DNA of 64,000 nt from Lingula anatina (Eukaryota > Brachiopoda > Lingulata > Lingulida > Lingulidae): assembly GCF_001039355.2 (NCBI RefSeq), contig NW_019774847.1:487607-551606 (forward strand), given 5' to 3'. A program made the translations under genes and the position numbers. Within the stretch, counting starts at the first letter, position 1. Every line of letters starts with the position of its first letter. Of this stretch, positions 51,601-64,000 are shown piece by piece. Under the pieces are notes generated by a model. That model worked only from the letters and a program-made list of their open reading frames with translations. It was not told the origin of the DNA and did no database searches.

Positions 51601-53607
51601 TGTTTTGTAATTTAAGATATGTTCATGACTTGAAAGGAGCTTTTGTTAACTTTTCCACAATAGACTAAGAAAATCTTTAGGGGTGTAAGTTGAGTCCATG
51701 ACGTAAGTTGAGTCCATGACATAAAGTCACAGGCTTGACTTGCATAAATAACTGAACAGGGTAGTTTTAAATCCCTCTTTGAGGTTTTTTAAGAATATTT
51801 TCTGTTCTGAACTTGCCCAAAACCTCCACTGCAGGGACTAAAATTCAGAATGTTGGTCCCTTTCTTAATATCTGAATTTGTCTTACTTTTCAATTTAGCT
51901 CATCAAGTTTTTAAATTCACTCAAACACCCCATTTCCATAGATTTTTAGATCGATCTATCCCTGTGGGGAGTCTCACTAGATTACTGTCAGCTTGGCCGG
52001 CTTAAGCATCTGTCCCGCCTACTAAAAGCTGTAAGGGGGTAATTAACTATGGTGCCCGCTCAGCTGACTGCAATTTAGCGTGAACCCCCAGGGAGTTAGG
52101 TCGATCTAAATCTTAATCCTAGATTGATCTAAATCTCTGGGAAAGCACCCAAAGACACCCAATGAATAAATAGATAAATAAATGGATAAAGGAATGGATG
52201 CACAGACAGACAGACATACACATAGAAAAGAAATACAAGAATTATGAAGAAAAATAAATTTTAATAAAAATAAAGTAAAATAACATAAAATGAATACGAT
52301 TCTTGCAAATAGCTCTCAAGAAATTAAAACTACTTAAGCTGCTTGAGCTATTTTAATGCCTTCATGCCTGAAAGAGAACCCGTTTTATACCTCAAATAAA
52401 CAGGCAGTTTTATGTTGTGGAGATGACTGGTAATAGATATATGTAGTCTGGTTATTGCCACCTGGTCAATTTTAATGTTGGGAAGGTGAACAGGTATATA
52501 TTTATATGATCTGGTGATTGCAACATGGTCATTAAAGTTAGGAGTATGTAGAGACTGTAGACAGAGATACATTATTGTCCATAGAGGCACTGTCTGTTCA
52601 CACATTTACACAAGATGGTGACATTTTGGATCCAACTGCTTTTTTATGGCATCTGTCAGATAACCTGCTTTAACACCTAAACATATAGGGATAATTTGAA
52701 TCATTAAATTGTGGATGAATAGAAATGTGGATGGATTGTTTTGTGTTGTTTCCCATGATGCAGACGAGAGAATTTCTATGAAAAATCGTAAACTGTAAGA
52801 AAAAGACCCATTTGAAACCTTTCCATTTTGTGAGTGTGAACTTGACAATATACAGACTGTGAAGGTCATCTTGTCATCAGGGTCATTGTGTGACTGCCCA
52901 CTTTCAGTGATCTGCTGACAAATGGTTAGTGGTCAGTATACTGGTCAACAATGCTGACCATAATGCATTTAGCTTAAATGATATCCATTGGACCATAAGA
53001 TACCTGTGAGAAATCCCAAATGGTTTGTACCCATGTCTCCCTATATTATTGCTGAGCTGTGATGTTTGTGGCATCAGGGAATTATATCGTATGATATATT
53101 TCCCTGGTGGCATATAGAAGGGATGGTTGACTTTTTCCTTTTGGATAATTTTTCAACCTTAATTTAAAAGAAAAGAATATTTGAACATTCCCTAAATATT
53201 GATAGGAAAAAAAGCCACCAAAAGTTTTTTTTTAGCTGTGGTAAATAAGTTACAGTTTTAAAACTATGCTAAAACAACTATCTTTGAAACCTGAGCGATT
53301 TCTGACATTTTTTGATACAAGCCTAGCACTCACATAATGGACTGTGGCAAATTTATCTTGAATCAAACAAGACTAAATTTTAACCATTAAGTGATGAACA
53401 ATTTTTGACTGAAGCTTGTTTGTTAAACCCATCATGAAAATGAGAGGGATTCTGCTCCTGTGACAGCATTTGCTATCCCTGCCCTTGGTTTGGTCTGATT
53501 TGTATGTGACAGTTGTAACCAGGAGACAGTCAGTAGCCTTGGAAAGATAATTACCTGCAGCCAATTCACCCCTAGATCTAGGGGCTTGTTATAATATAAT
53601 TGAGATA

Positions 53608-53643
<36 letters not shown>

Positions 53644-56600
53644 CTAAAATTCGGGTACATTATTGCTAGTCTCACTCTTGCATAGTAAAGTTTAACAAAA
53701 CACTACACATATTCATATTGGCTGAAGTAGGTGTAAAATATTAGACTTTTTGATGAATTTAGCATTGGTCTAGTTGAAATTTTTGATATAAGTACCAGGC
53801 ATATGGCTGTAAGACATTTTATCCAAGTGAACCCAAGCAACACCTATTACAACCTGAATTCTGTCTCCCTGTCCTCCTTGCACAATTTCCACATACTCGC
53901 CAGTCTTGTGACAGTCATTGCTATATTACATGATGTTATGTATTACATTACATATTACATTATTCAAGTACATGGTAATTTTGCATGGTTGGTGCCCCTG
54001 CTGTTACCCCAATGCTAATTAAGTTGTTTCATCAGTACAATATGTGAGCTTGATTTATATGCGCCATATTCATACATCAGAAGGTGGATCCTGTGGCCAT
54101 ATTGGGGCATTTGAAAAATAAAGTTCCACTTCCTCAAGGCCTGATTAAACCATCTCTGCTGGGAAAATAATGATTTTAATGATGATATATACCTGCCATA
54201 ATATAAATATAATATTTGATGAAGCCACAGGAATAGGTAATGATGAGATTGCTATAAACTTTCACCTGGGTGACAATCTTTTGAATGTCATCATTTTAGG
54301 AGAATATAATTGTTAGTTCAAAGGTATGGTAATAAAAACATTCAGCTAGTATCTGACAAGTAACATGTCTATAATGTGTTTTATGTCAGTGAAACCATAT
54401 ATCTTCCCCACTTATGAAATTTTCATTACTGGTCCATAAATATTTAATGCTCTCTGTGAAAATAAGCAATAAGCAATTGTATATTTGTTTTAAGTAATGC
54501 AGGTATCCTCCAACATAAATTTTGTTATCTCATCTGACTGGTATGTTTTCCAAATTCCTGATTCACTAACATAGAAAGCAGTTCTTATAAACATTGTCTG
54601 TCGTTATGAACAAGAAAAAGTAAACTTTCCTGCATATATGATCATGTGTTATTTGACAATCCAGGGATAAGTGAATGGTTTATTTTCTGCTGTACATACA
54701 AAATGTTTGCACTAAGTAAACATGCCAGTATTCCTCGGATTAATTGAACTTGGTATACATACACACAGGTTGCAGGCATTTTCTTTGCAATATCTAAACA
54801 TGACTTCATTTAGCTCTGTGAAGAGGTGAAGAAATAGAAATGTTTTATTAAGCTCCTCATGTTCAGGCCGTGATATTTCCCGCACCTGAATTGAGAAAGA
54901 AATAGGAGACAGAAAAATAATGATGTGCCAGTTTAACTGGCTTCTGCAACCCCTTCACAGATTGTGTCGCATTCAGCTGAGAATCTCACCTAACACAATC
55001 ACTGGCCCAGTCACTTGCATTGACTGTCTGGTATTGCTTAGTCAAGATATTGCCATGAGAAGATTTCAAGGCAAATATCGAAGTTGGTTGTTGAGAAATT
55101 TTACCAACTATAATTATATTTGCTATGTAATACATGTTACAGGTTAAAAGACCATGAAATAGCTGTTGGTGCAATTTTCTGGCACAAATGGAAATGATTC
55201 AGGAGCTGCTTGTGTTCAAGATATATATATTCATATGGTGGCGTTTGATCAATATAGATGTTAACTAGGGACAAAACTGAAGCAAAATTTACATTAATGG
55301 CACGACTTCAGTCCGGAAACAATATGCAATTAAACCATTGGTTTCATGAAAATATTTAATTCCAAAATTTATGCAATTTAAGTTGAAGCAAAGGAACTCC
55401 TGATTGAGATCACTATCTAAGAATTCTGATGAAGTGTTCTAGTCCTGACCTAGGACATGCCACTTCCTGAGTAAAATACCTGATGATGGCAACACAATGA
55501 GGAAATTGTTATCATAATGGTACTTTTTGCTGCTACATCCCAATAACAATATTCACATTATCTGTTATCTTAGTGTCTTAACTGTTCCAAGGATATGTCT
55601 GATTTATTCTCTCTTTTTTTTTCCAGGTGAATACTGTCCCACAAGGGGAAATTGATATGAACAAATGCACAGATGTGTTTGGGGCAGAAGAAGTCAGTAC
55701 TCACCAGTTCTCCATTGCAATTGTTGTTCCCCAGAAAACTTATTATGTGAAGGGAACAAATAGGGAGGAGATCAATAGGTAATTTTTTCATGGGTATTGG
55801 TGCTGTTGAAGCTTTTGATTTCAGCTTTTATTTTTGATTTATCTTATTTTTATTTTCAAAAAAAAAGTTTTTTTAAATAAATGAACATCTACATAGATGG
55901 ATGATATGCCTATGTGGCATGGCATGATCATCAACAACAACAATATTCTTTGATCAAAACTACAAAAATCCTCAGTTGATGTCATCATTTCTTTTCAAGA
56001 AAAAATATATGCCAAGATTTTTTTTTTCAGAAATAATATGTGATGATAATGTAACAAGTAAACCAGAAAGATATTTTACATTTAATTTTATTTCTTATGT
56101 CACATTAGCTACAACAGTCATAGTTGAAGTTTGTATCCCCTTTTGTTGTTCACCAGAATACGCAACAGGATGCATTGTGCATACTCACATCCATGCGCAA
56201 ACATTCGTTTGACATTGAGCTTACATGACAGTGTTGGGCACCAGATTTGGGCTGTTTACATTGTTAAAACCGGTTTTTCATTTCCAAAAAGGGCCATTGT
56301 CAGTTTTATAACCCAAACTCGGTTGGTGTCTAACAACTCTTTTGTGAGTTGGATAACAAGTCCACGGGTCTCCAACTAAATTAAGATATTTGAGACAGCT
56401 TTTAGAGAGAAGGGACAAAAGCTGGTTGTGTTTGGAATATACAAATCTCTTCACTATTTTTTGTGTGGAAGGTTGGTTAGAAATCGCTACCTACCAGATA
56501 TTGTTATAAAAAGGGAAGGCAACACTCTGTCATACATTGTCTTTCTTTATTATAAAAAATCTGTAACATATTTTTGATAATGATTTTTACTTGAGCTCTA

Positions 56601-59600
56601 AGTTAGAAGCATTGGGTTTTTTTTATTCCTTGATAATGAGCCCTCTTTACTAACACAAGAATGTAAGTAATATATTGATTCTATCTTTGAGTGCTATTGC
56701 CTTTGTTTACAAAACAAAACATAATAGAATCTTTTTTCATCAGCACTGTGTGCTTTTTCTTAGTGGTGGATAGAATTGTGTGTGCCTGTCAAAAGTAAAC
56801 AGTTCCCACTTCACGATTCACTGCACAGGTGACTTCTGCAATATCGAGGCATGCATACGTAAGCATTTCAGTGTCTGGGTCTCTGCAGTAGTGCAGCTGG
56901 TTTACTTGAAGCCAAAATTATCCAGAAATTATTACAAGAAAGAATTATTCAAGTAAGTATAGAGTTTTATTCATCTTTGTTTTTGTGTTGTTGACCACTA
57001 GGTGGCATGATGTGTTGGTGATGTACCCGCGGAGTATTAAGACCAAGCACAGGCGTGCCCCGACTTTCCCCATACCACAGCCAGTGGCAAACTTATCAGC
57101 AAAACAGGTAAGGTGAACCATCTTGTCTTCTGTTGACCCAGTAACATGGTGCTGATACACCTTGGACATAATGCATCAAAGTGATTTGAAATTATTTTAA
57201 ATCTAAATAGAAAAAATTCTATTTTGTGACATGAGATGCCTGACCTGATTATGAGTATATACCGTGTTTAATAATATATTTGGCTTTATATTTTGTGTGT
57301 ATTGGTGCTGTATTGCATAATGTTTGTGCTTGGAGAGGAACATGATGGGGCCTCGGGCGTATTTATGAGTGAAGTGAAGAGTTACACAGCAGATATACTT
57401 GTGTTTGTTAAGCCAGTATTTTATCATCCTGTCTCAGACATAGAAAAATCCAATTGACACTTTTCTATTTTAGAAATCTTTAAGTTTTGTTTAAAAGTTT
57501 ATCAGGAGTTGGTCTCCCCGAACAGTATGACTTGTGTCTCAGTAGCAAAGGCACAAGTCCCCTGCTTCATCCACTCTTCTATCACACTGCCATTTTATGG
57601 TGCAAGGCATTGCAGTACAAATACCAGATATTGTAATATATCCTGGGGAAAAACAGAGGAAGTCTAGCAGTCTAGATTACTCAAAACATATGTGGTGAAG
57701 TTTTGTCTGGTTTCACTCACCAAATCATGACTTTTTGTTCAGCAGTCTAGGCCACCACTACATAACTATGATGATTTTTTTTTTCAATTAGGCATTCCTG
57801 ATATGTTTATTTGAATGGATTGTCATTACAAATCAATAAAAACTTTCCATATCGTGACTTCTGCATATGACTGGTATTGATTATTGATCTTCGTTGTACA
57901 GAAGACTATCAAATAATTTAATTGAGCTGTAAAATTCCAGTTGTAGCATTGTGCGAGACAATTGCTAAAAGTTTTTTTAATTAAGCCATTTGGACTTGCA
58001 TCAGTTGTTTCCATTATTTGGTAAATGTTATTCTTATTGCCAGATGTTATGCTAGAATGATATGGTAAGCAGCGATACTAGAAATTGCCTTTCATGGATT
58101 TTGTTCAAGATCACATGGGTAAATATTATTATCATGATAAGTGATTGAAATTCTTGGCCACCATGATTCCCTGACTCAAAACATTTGAAGGTTGACTGAT
58201 AGCAGATTCTGATTTGTCTAGTTTTCAATGAATAAATGTAAAAGAAACTTAAGTGAATGAATTTTGGTAAGTGAATTACATTTATAATTAAAAGCAAGTG
58301 GATTTAATTTAAATAAATGAACTACAAAAATACTTTCATTGCTATATAGAGGACTCAGTAGATTAATCTAAAATATTTTGTCAAATTAGATTCATATTTG
58401 AAGTTGAACAATAAAGAATTTAAAATAAATTTTAAGATGTCCAAGTTTATTTAACATTTGGGGGAAGGTTAAGCACTAGAAAATGACAGACAGTAGTTTG
58501 TTACTTGTATTTTTTTCAACAAAATTTTGTAAACTCCCTTTAGGCATTTAGCAAAACTGCTACATACTAACATGGGTTACTCCATTTTGGCACAGAAACA
58601 AGTTTCAGTCAACAGTAAGGGGCAGCCTATATTATTGATGGTATGATTAAATACCTTACATTTTTAATACACACACACCCAAGTTCAAATACAAATAGTA
58701 GAAAGATACGGCTCTTGGGTTTATCAGTTCAGATGTTTTAGGTTACGTGACCACTATGCCAAGACTGCACACAAAAGACATTCTTTCTTTTCATATATTA
58801 CACTAAAACATTTTTACCACACAAAAGGTACATGAATAAAAAGGAGAAAGACTTGATATGTTTTGCTTCTCTATCTTTTAGATGTGTAGCAGGAGTGCTG
58901 GGCCATCACCTGTTTACTTACTAGCATTACCCATTCAAAATCCATTCATTTGCTCTGTTGGCTTTTTTCATACATGGTTAAATTGTGTAGTGCACTTTTT
59001 TGCAAACTTTTTTCATAGCAAGTTTGCATTCCTCCACATGTGCTGATGCATTCAAATCACATTTTGAAGCAAATTTAGTAAACATATGTAGCTTATATTT
59101 TTTGGTCTTAAAAACAGAAGAATCATTGTCACTGCCTTCAATTATCATCTACTATGACTGCATTGATTTTAATTCAAAGTGCATCATGTTTTGGAATTCA
59201 CCAAATGATTAGAAATACAAGATACAAGATTGGAAGATAGTGGAAATTTGGCACTTTTGCATTTAACTATGTTAAATTTATGTGATGCCCACATTTTATA
59301 AGGAATTATAACTAGAACTTGACAATGTATCGGACACTATAGTAGATTAACCCATATGACTTTATAGTAAAAAATATGTCAAGTAATATGTGCATGAGGA
59401 AAGAATTTTAGAATAAAAACTGCATAGGCTTATAGAAAGATGTTTTTTCCGCAAGCAGATGTCTGAAGAATTCCAAGCCTATCTTTGTTATCAAGTCGAA
59501 TTGCTTAATGGCGTAATGGACACATCTATGTAGCAATAAACATTCCCTTATTATATGAAATTTAGCCATTGGCAAAGATTTTGAAAAAAAAATTCCAGTG

Positions 59601-60554
59601 TGAGCCCAAGCTTAAGGCCTTTTTTGACTTGTGGATTGTTAGAAGACCAAAAGGTATCCAAGGGTGTTATTAAAATTCATGTGCGGATTGTTCTACCTGG
59701 TAGGGGGCTGTGACATGAATTTATGATGAAGCATTGTCTGTCATTATGTGGTAGAACTCTGTTCTTGTCAGTCAGAGGGTCTTTGATAGATGTCCTTAGA
59801 TAGAGACAGTGCAGCCTGCATGAAATCGGAGCAAAATGTGCCGAGGTTGTTTGTATGGTATCTTTTTTGGCAAGAAAAAGCAGAGACAGAAGAAGGTGAA
59901 AGAGGAGTTCCATTTTTTTTTTTAATCTGTATTTTAAGATGTTAAAACTGAATATTTTTTCAACAACTGTCATAACAAGACAGATGTGTCTTCACCTTTA
60001 AAATGTGAGATGAATGATATGCTAGTGAATATAACTGTGGTAAAGACATACATATAAAATGTATTTAAAAAGGAAGCTGATAAACATAATGTGGTGTATT
60101 AGTCATGGGGTCGTGGGAGATATGGCATTGATGTAACATCAAAAAAAAAAGGATGTCATTATAATTCAGTATTTGCAGTATTTCCTTGGCTTATCTTTTC
60201 AGCCCCTGAACAAGAGTCGCAGTGTTCCTGGTGACACGTCCACAAACGGCTCAGCTGAGAACAGTTCATCTGCCAGCGATCAAGAGGCAGACAAACCTCC
60301 TCCATTACCTCCCCGCCAACGCTACAACTCCTCGTATCACCCCAAGGTGCAGGACTGGGAGGAAGAAGAGAAAGAGAACAAACCAGAGGACATATTTGAT
60401 ATCAGCCCTGGGAAGGCTATTGATTATGAACAAAGTAAAAGGAGAGAAAAGGAAAGAGAAAAGGAAAAAGAAGACTATTTACCTCCTGAGATAGATCTAG
60501 TCAGAACAAAGAGTGAACATAGCCTGGCATCATCTGGGAGTTCTAGGAGCACTC
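42505..60554 (+). CDS. MPRIP: MPRIP/outspread-like myosin phosphatase Rho-interacting protein, 5' part (6 exons), cut off by a contig join
   Basis: Exons: 42505-42615, 44979-45059, 50291-50356, 55627-55778, 57002-57107, 60203-60554 (incomplete). They give 289 residues of a protein that exceeds 1000 in relatives. The N-terminus [19 protein letters not shown] closely matches human MPRIP, including its three cysteines. Residues about 44-147 form the first PH domain, with [19 protein letters not shown] and [11 protein letters not shown]. Exon 6 encodes a low-complexity acidic/basic tail with the SH3-ligand motif PPLPPR (about residue 204). MPRIP binds F-actin, RhoA and the myosin phosphatase subunit MBS, lowering myosin light-chain phosphorylation on stress fibres; Drosophila outspread is the fly relative. 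Those functions are inferred by homology. The start context is strong (AAAATGG). Exon 6 runs into the N at 60555 and is then broken. Confidence 0.92.
42616..50290 (+). other. MPRIP introns 1 and 2
   Basis: Long AT-rich introns interrupted by exon 44979-45059. They hold a poly-C/(AC)n tract (45858-45917) and scattered homopolymers, but no recognised gene, RNA or structured repeat. Confidence 0.6.
45858..45917. repeat. Poly-C and (AC)n compound low-complexity tract
   Basis: Three C runs broken by single A bases, then a GGAT and a long AC repeat. It lies in MPRIP intron 2. Confidence 0.95.
51943..52120. repeat. Imperfect inverted-repeat element at the edge of the large duplication
   Basis: The left arm, around 51943-51985 (containing TTAGATCGATCTA), pairs imperfectly with the right arm around 52068-52120 (containing AGGTCGATCTAAAT). 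Both arms also share a G-rich segment (CCTGTGGGGAGT against the complement of ACCCCCAGGGAG). It may be an old MITE or another dispersed repeat. The 3.4-kb duplicated block begins inside its right arm at 52109. Confidence 0.5.
52109..55570. repeat. 3.4-kb duplicated block, copy 1 (MPRIP intron 3)
   Basis: It matches 60556-64000 in the same orientation throughout, with scattered single-base changes, a different (GT)n length (53611-53641 here) and small indels. It lies wholly in the intron before MPRIP exon 55627-55778. Shared short open frames on both strands are interrupted or shifted by the indels and show no homology, so I treat the block as noncoding. Confidence 0.95.
53611..53641. repeat. 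(GT)n microsatellite, shorter allele
   Basis: The same locus appears at 62044-62085 with a longer GT run, as expected for two alleles. Confidence 0.95.
57108..60202 (+). other. MPRIP intron 5
   Basis: A 3.1-kb AT-rich intron without a recognised gene or repeat beyond short homopolymers. Confidence 0.6.
60203..60554 (+). CDS. MPRIP: MPRIP exon 6, 3'-truncated by the contig join
   Basis: It enters at a CTTTTCAG acceptor in phase 0 and stays open for 352 bp. The content is Ser/Pro-rich, with PPPLPPRQR, then a charged run of Glu, Lys and Arg suggesting a helix, then Ser-rich. The frame meets an N and then intron-like sequence, so its true donor is not in the window. Confidence 0.85.
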
Positions 60555-60555
60555 N
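60555..60555. other. Single-N contig join inside MPRIP exon 6
   Basis: One undetermined base divides MPRIP coding sequence from a repeat of intron sequence found about 8.4 kb upstream. Order across this base is not reliable. Confidence 0.85.
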
Positions 60556-62041
60556 TCTTAATCTTTAGATTGATCTAAATCTCTGGGAAAGACACCCAAT
60601 GAATAAATAGATAAATAAATGGATAAAGGAATGGATGCACAGACAGACAGACATACACATAGAAAAGAAATACAAGAATTATGAAGAAAAATAAATTTTA
60701 ATAAAAATAAAGTAAAATAACATAAAATGAAAACGATTCTTGCAAATAGCTCTCAAGAAATTAAAACTACTTAAGCTGCTTGAGCTATTTTAATGCCTTC
60801 ATGCCTGAAAGAGAACCCGTTTTATACCTCAAATAAACAGGCAGTTTTATGTTGTGGAGATGACTGGTAATAGATATATGTAGTCTGGTTATTGCCACCT
60901 GGTCAATTTTAATGTTGGGAAGGTGACCAGGTATAGATTTATATGATCTGGTGATTGCAACATGGTCATTAAAGTTAGGAGTATGTGGAGACTGTAGACG
61001 GAGATACATTATTGTCCATAGAGGCACTGTCTGTTCACACATTTACACAAGATGGTGAGATTTTGGATCCAACTGCTTTTTTATGGCATCTGTCAGATAA
61101 CCTGCTTTAACACCTAAACATATAGGGATAATTTGAATCATTAAATTGTGGATGAATAGAAATGTGGATGGATTGTTTTGTGTTGTTTCCCATGATGCAG
61201 ACGAGAGAATTTCTATGAAAAATTGTAAACTGTAAGAAAAGACCCATTTGAAACCTTTCCATTTTGTGAGTGTGAACTTGACCATATACAGACTGTGAAG
61301 GTCATCTTGTCATCAGGGTCATTGTGTGACTGCCCACTTTCAGTGATCTGCTGACAAATGGTTAGTGGTCAGTATACTGGTCAACAATGCTGACCATAAT
61401 GCATTTAGCTTAAATGATATCCATTGGAACATAAGATACCTGTGAGAAATCCCAAATGGTATGCACCCATGTCTCCCTATATTATTGCTGAGCTGTGATG
61501 TTTGTGGCATCAGGGAATTATATCGTATGATATATTTCCCTGGTGGCATATAGAAGAGATGGTTGACTTTTTCCTTTTGGATAATTTTTCAACCTTAATT
61601 ATAAAGAAATGAATATTTGAACATTCCCTAAATATTGATAGGAAAAAAAGCCACCAAAAGTTTTTTTTAGCTGTGGTAAATAAGTTACAGTTTTAAAACT
61701 ATTCTAAAACAACTATCTTTGAAACCTGAGCGATTTCTGACATTTTTGATACAAGCCTAGCAGTCACATAATGGACTGTGGCAAATTTATCTTGAATCAA
61801 ACAAGACTAAATTTTAACCATTAAGTGATGAACAATTTTTGACTGAAGCTTGTTTGTTAAACCCATCATGAAAATGAGAGGGATTCTGCTCCTGTGACAG
61901 CATTTGCTATCCCTGCCCTTGTTTTGGTCTGATTTGTATGTGACAGTTATAACCAGGAGACAGTCAGTAGCCTTGGAAAGATAATTACCTGCAGCCAATT
62001 CACCCCTAGATCTAGGGGCTTGTTATAATATAATTGGGATA

Positions 62042-62088
<47 letters not shown>

Positions 62089-64000
62089 GTTCTAAAATTC
62101 GGGTACATTATTGCTAGTCTCACTCTCGCATTGTAAAGTTTAACTACACATATTCATATTGGCTGAAGTAGGTGTAAAATATTAGACTTTTTGATGAATT
62201 TAGCATTGGTCTAGTTGAAATTTTTGATATAAGTACCAGGCATATGGCTGTAAGACATTTTATCCAAGTGAACCCAAGCAACAACTATTACAACCTGAAT
62301 TCTGTCTCCCTGTCCTCCTTGCACAATTTCCACATACTCGCCAGTCTTGTGACAGTCATTGCTATATTACATGATGTTATGTATTACATTACATATTACA
62401 TTATTCAAGTACATGGTAATTTTGCATGGTTGGTGCCCCTGCTGTTACCCCAATGCTAATTAAGTTGTTTCATCAGTACAATATGTGAGCTTGATTTATA
62501 TGCGCCATATTCATACATCAGAAGGTGGATCCTGTGGCCATATGGGGGTGTTTGAAAAATAAAGTTCCACTTCCCCAAGGCCTAATTAAACCATCTCTGT
62601 TGGGAAAATAGTGATTTTAATGATGATATATACCTGCCATAATATAAATATAACATTTGATGAAGCCACAGGAATAGGTAATGATGAGATTGTTTTAAAC
62701 TTTCACCTAGATGACAATCTTTTGAATGTCATCATTTTAGGAGAATATAATTGTTAGTTCAAAGGTATGGTAATAAAAACTTTCAGCTAGTATCTGACAA
62801 GTAACATGTCTATAATGTGTTTTATGTCAGTGAAACCATATATCTTCCCCACTTATGAAATTTTCATTGCTGGTCCATAAATATTTAATGCTCTCTGTGA
62901 AAATAAGCAATAAGCAATTGTATATTTGTTTTAAGTAATGCAGGCATCCTCCAACATAAATTTTGTTATCTCATGTGACTGGTATGTTTTCCAAATTCCC
63001 AATTCACTAACATAGGAAGCAATTCTTATAAACATTGTCTGGCGTTATGAACAAGAAAAAGTAAACTTTCCTGCATATATGATCATGTGTTATTTGACAA
63101 TCCAGGGATAAGTGAATGGTTTATTTTCTTCTGTTCATGCAAAATGTTTGCACTAAGTAAACATGCCAGTATTCCTCGGATTAATTGAACTTGCTGGTAT
63201 ACACACAGGTTGCAGACATTTTCTTTGCAATATCTAAACATGACTTCATTTAGCTGTGTGAAGAGATAGAAATGTTTTATTAAGCTCCTCATGTTCAGGC
63301 CGCGATATTTCTCGCACCTGAATTAAGAAAGAAATAGGAGACAGAAAAATAATGATGTGCCAGTTAAACTGGCTTCTGCAACCCCTTCACAGATTGTGTC
63401 ACATTCAGCTGAGAATCTCACCTAACACAATCACTGGCCCAGTCACTTGAATGGCTTTCTGGTATTGCTTAGTCAAGATATTGCCATGAGAAGATTTCAA
63501 GGCAAATATCGAAGTTGGTTGTTGAGAAATTTTACCAACTATAATTATATTTGCTATGTAATACATGTTACAGGTTAAAAGACCATGAAATAGCTGTTGG
63601 TGCAATTTTCTGGCACAAATGGAAATGATTCGGGAGCTGGTTGTGTTCAAGATATATATATTCATATGGTGGCGTTTGATCAATATAGATGTTAACTAGG
63701 GACAAAACTGAAGCAAAATTTACATTAATGGCACGACTTCAGTCTGGAAACAATATGCAATTAAACCATTGGTTTCATGAAAATATTTAATTCCAAAATT
63801 TATGCAATTTAAGTTGAAGCAAAGGAACTCCTGATTGAGATCACAATCTCAGAATTCTGATGAAGTGTTCAAGTCCTGACCTAGGACATGCCACTTCCTG
63901 AGTAAAATACCTGATGATGGCAACACAATGAGGAAATTGTTATCATAATGGTACTTTTTGCTGCTACATCCCAATAAGAATATTCACATTATCTGTTATC
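60556..64000. repeat. 3.4-kb duplicated block, copy 2, running to the window end
   Basis: A near-identical copy of 52109-55570. It begins directly after the N, and the match is still running when the window ends (64000 corresponds to 55570). It lacks the CCCAAAGA present near 52147 of copy 1 and has a longer GT tract at 62044-62085. If it is an alternative allele of MPRIP intron 3, a second copy of exon 55627-55778 should start about 57 bp beyond the window. Confidence 0.95.
62044..62085. repeat. (GT)n microsatellite, longer allele
   Basis: Counterpart of the tract at 53611-53641 within the second copy of the duplicated block. Confidence 0.95.

Noticed and set aside
52348-52869. Open frames on the - strand kept in both duplicated copies (also 60785-61285)
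   Set aside because: They persist because the copies are recent. A one-base indel changes the second frame's N-terminus between copies, and the region is intronic to MPRIP.
1-64000. CRISPR arrays, tRNA or rRNA genes, viral or bacterial genes
   Set aside because: None seen; the window is spliced animal DNA with only microsatellite-type arrays.

Overview
This window is animal nuclear DNA. It is AT-rich and intron-dense (GT-AG introns of about 0.1 to 5 kb), with many microsatellites and no vertebrate-type interspersed repeats that I recognise. The four spliced genes are clear homologues of human genes but differ enough to point to an invertebrate, perhaps a deuterostome or lophotrochozoan. Species cannot be fixed from the sequence. 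Frequent short words such as TAGGCCTA and TACATGTA would suit an ambulacrarian, but that is only an impression.

Layout: (1) 430-5503, + strand, OGFOD3: a complete 9-exon, 306-residue membrane-anchored 2-oxoglutarate/Fe(II) dioxygenase, with a 371-bp hairpin transposon (MITE) in intron 2. (2) 9696-24835, + strand, RADIL/RASIP1-type Rap effector: 13 exons and 1729 residues, ordered RA-like, RA, FHA, DIL, PDZ. (3) 29672-40000, - strand, MMD (PAQR10/11 family seven-pass membrane protein): 7 exons and 234 residues, tail-to-tail with RADIL, with a likely alternative first exon at 37437-37477. (4) 42505-60554, + strand, the 5' part of MPRIP/outspread (myosin phosphatase Rho-interacting protein): six exons covering the N-terminal PH domain, cut off by a single N. 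The summed exons of the three complete models divide exactly by three, and all splice phases agree.

Assembly structure matters. A single N at 119 follows 118 bp that recur at 10926-11043. A single N at 60555 precedes about 3.4 kb that recurs at 52109-55570. Both look like allelic contigs joined end to end rather than true duplications, so neighbouring sequence probably carries extra copies of exons. A 551-base gap lies at 33910-34460 inside an MMD intron but removes no coding exon.

The genes do not form an operon. RADIL (Rap1/adhesion) and MPRIP (RhoA/myosin phosphatase) both act on the actomyosin cortex. RADIL next to MMD recalls human 7p22.1, where RADIL neighbours MMD2, so the order may be ancient. 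I found no wholly new biological system. The most useful leads are the MMD alternative promoter/exon, the RADIL domain layout, the duplicated RADIL microexon, the MITE and the two haplotype joins.
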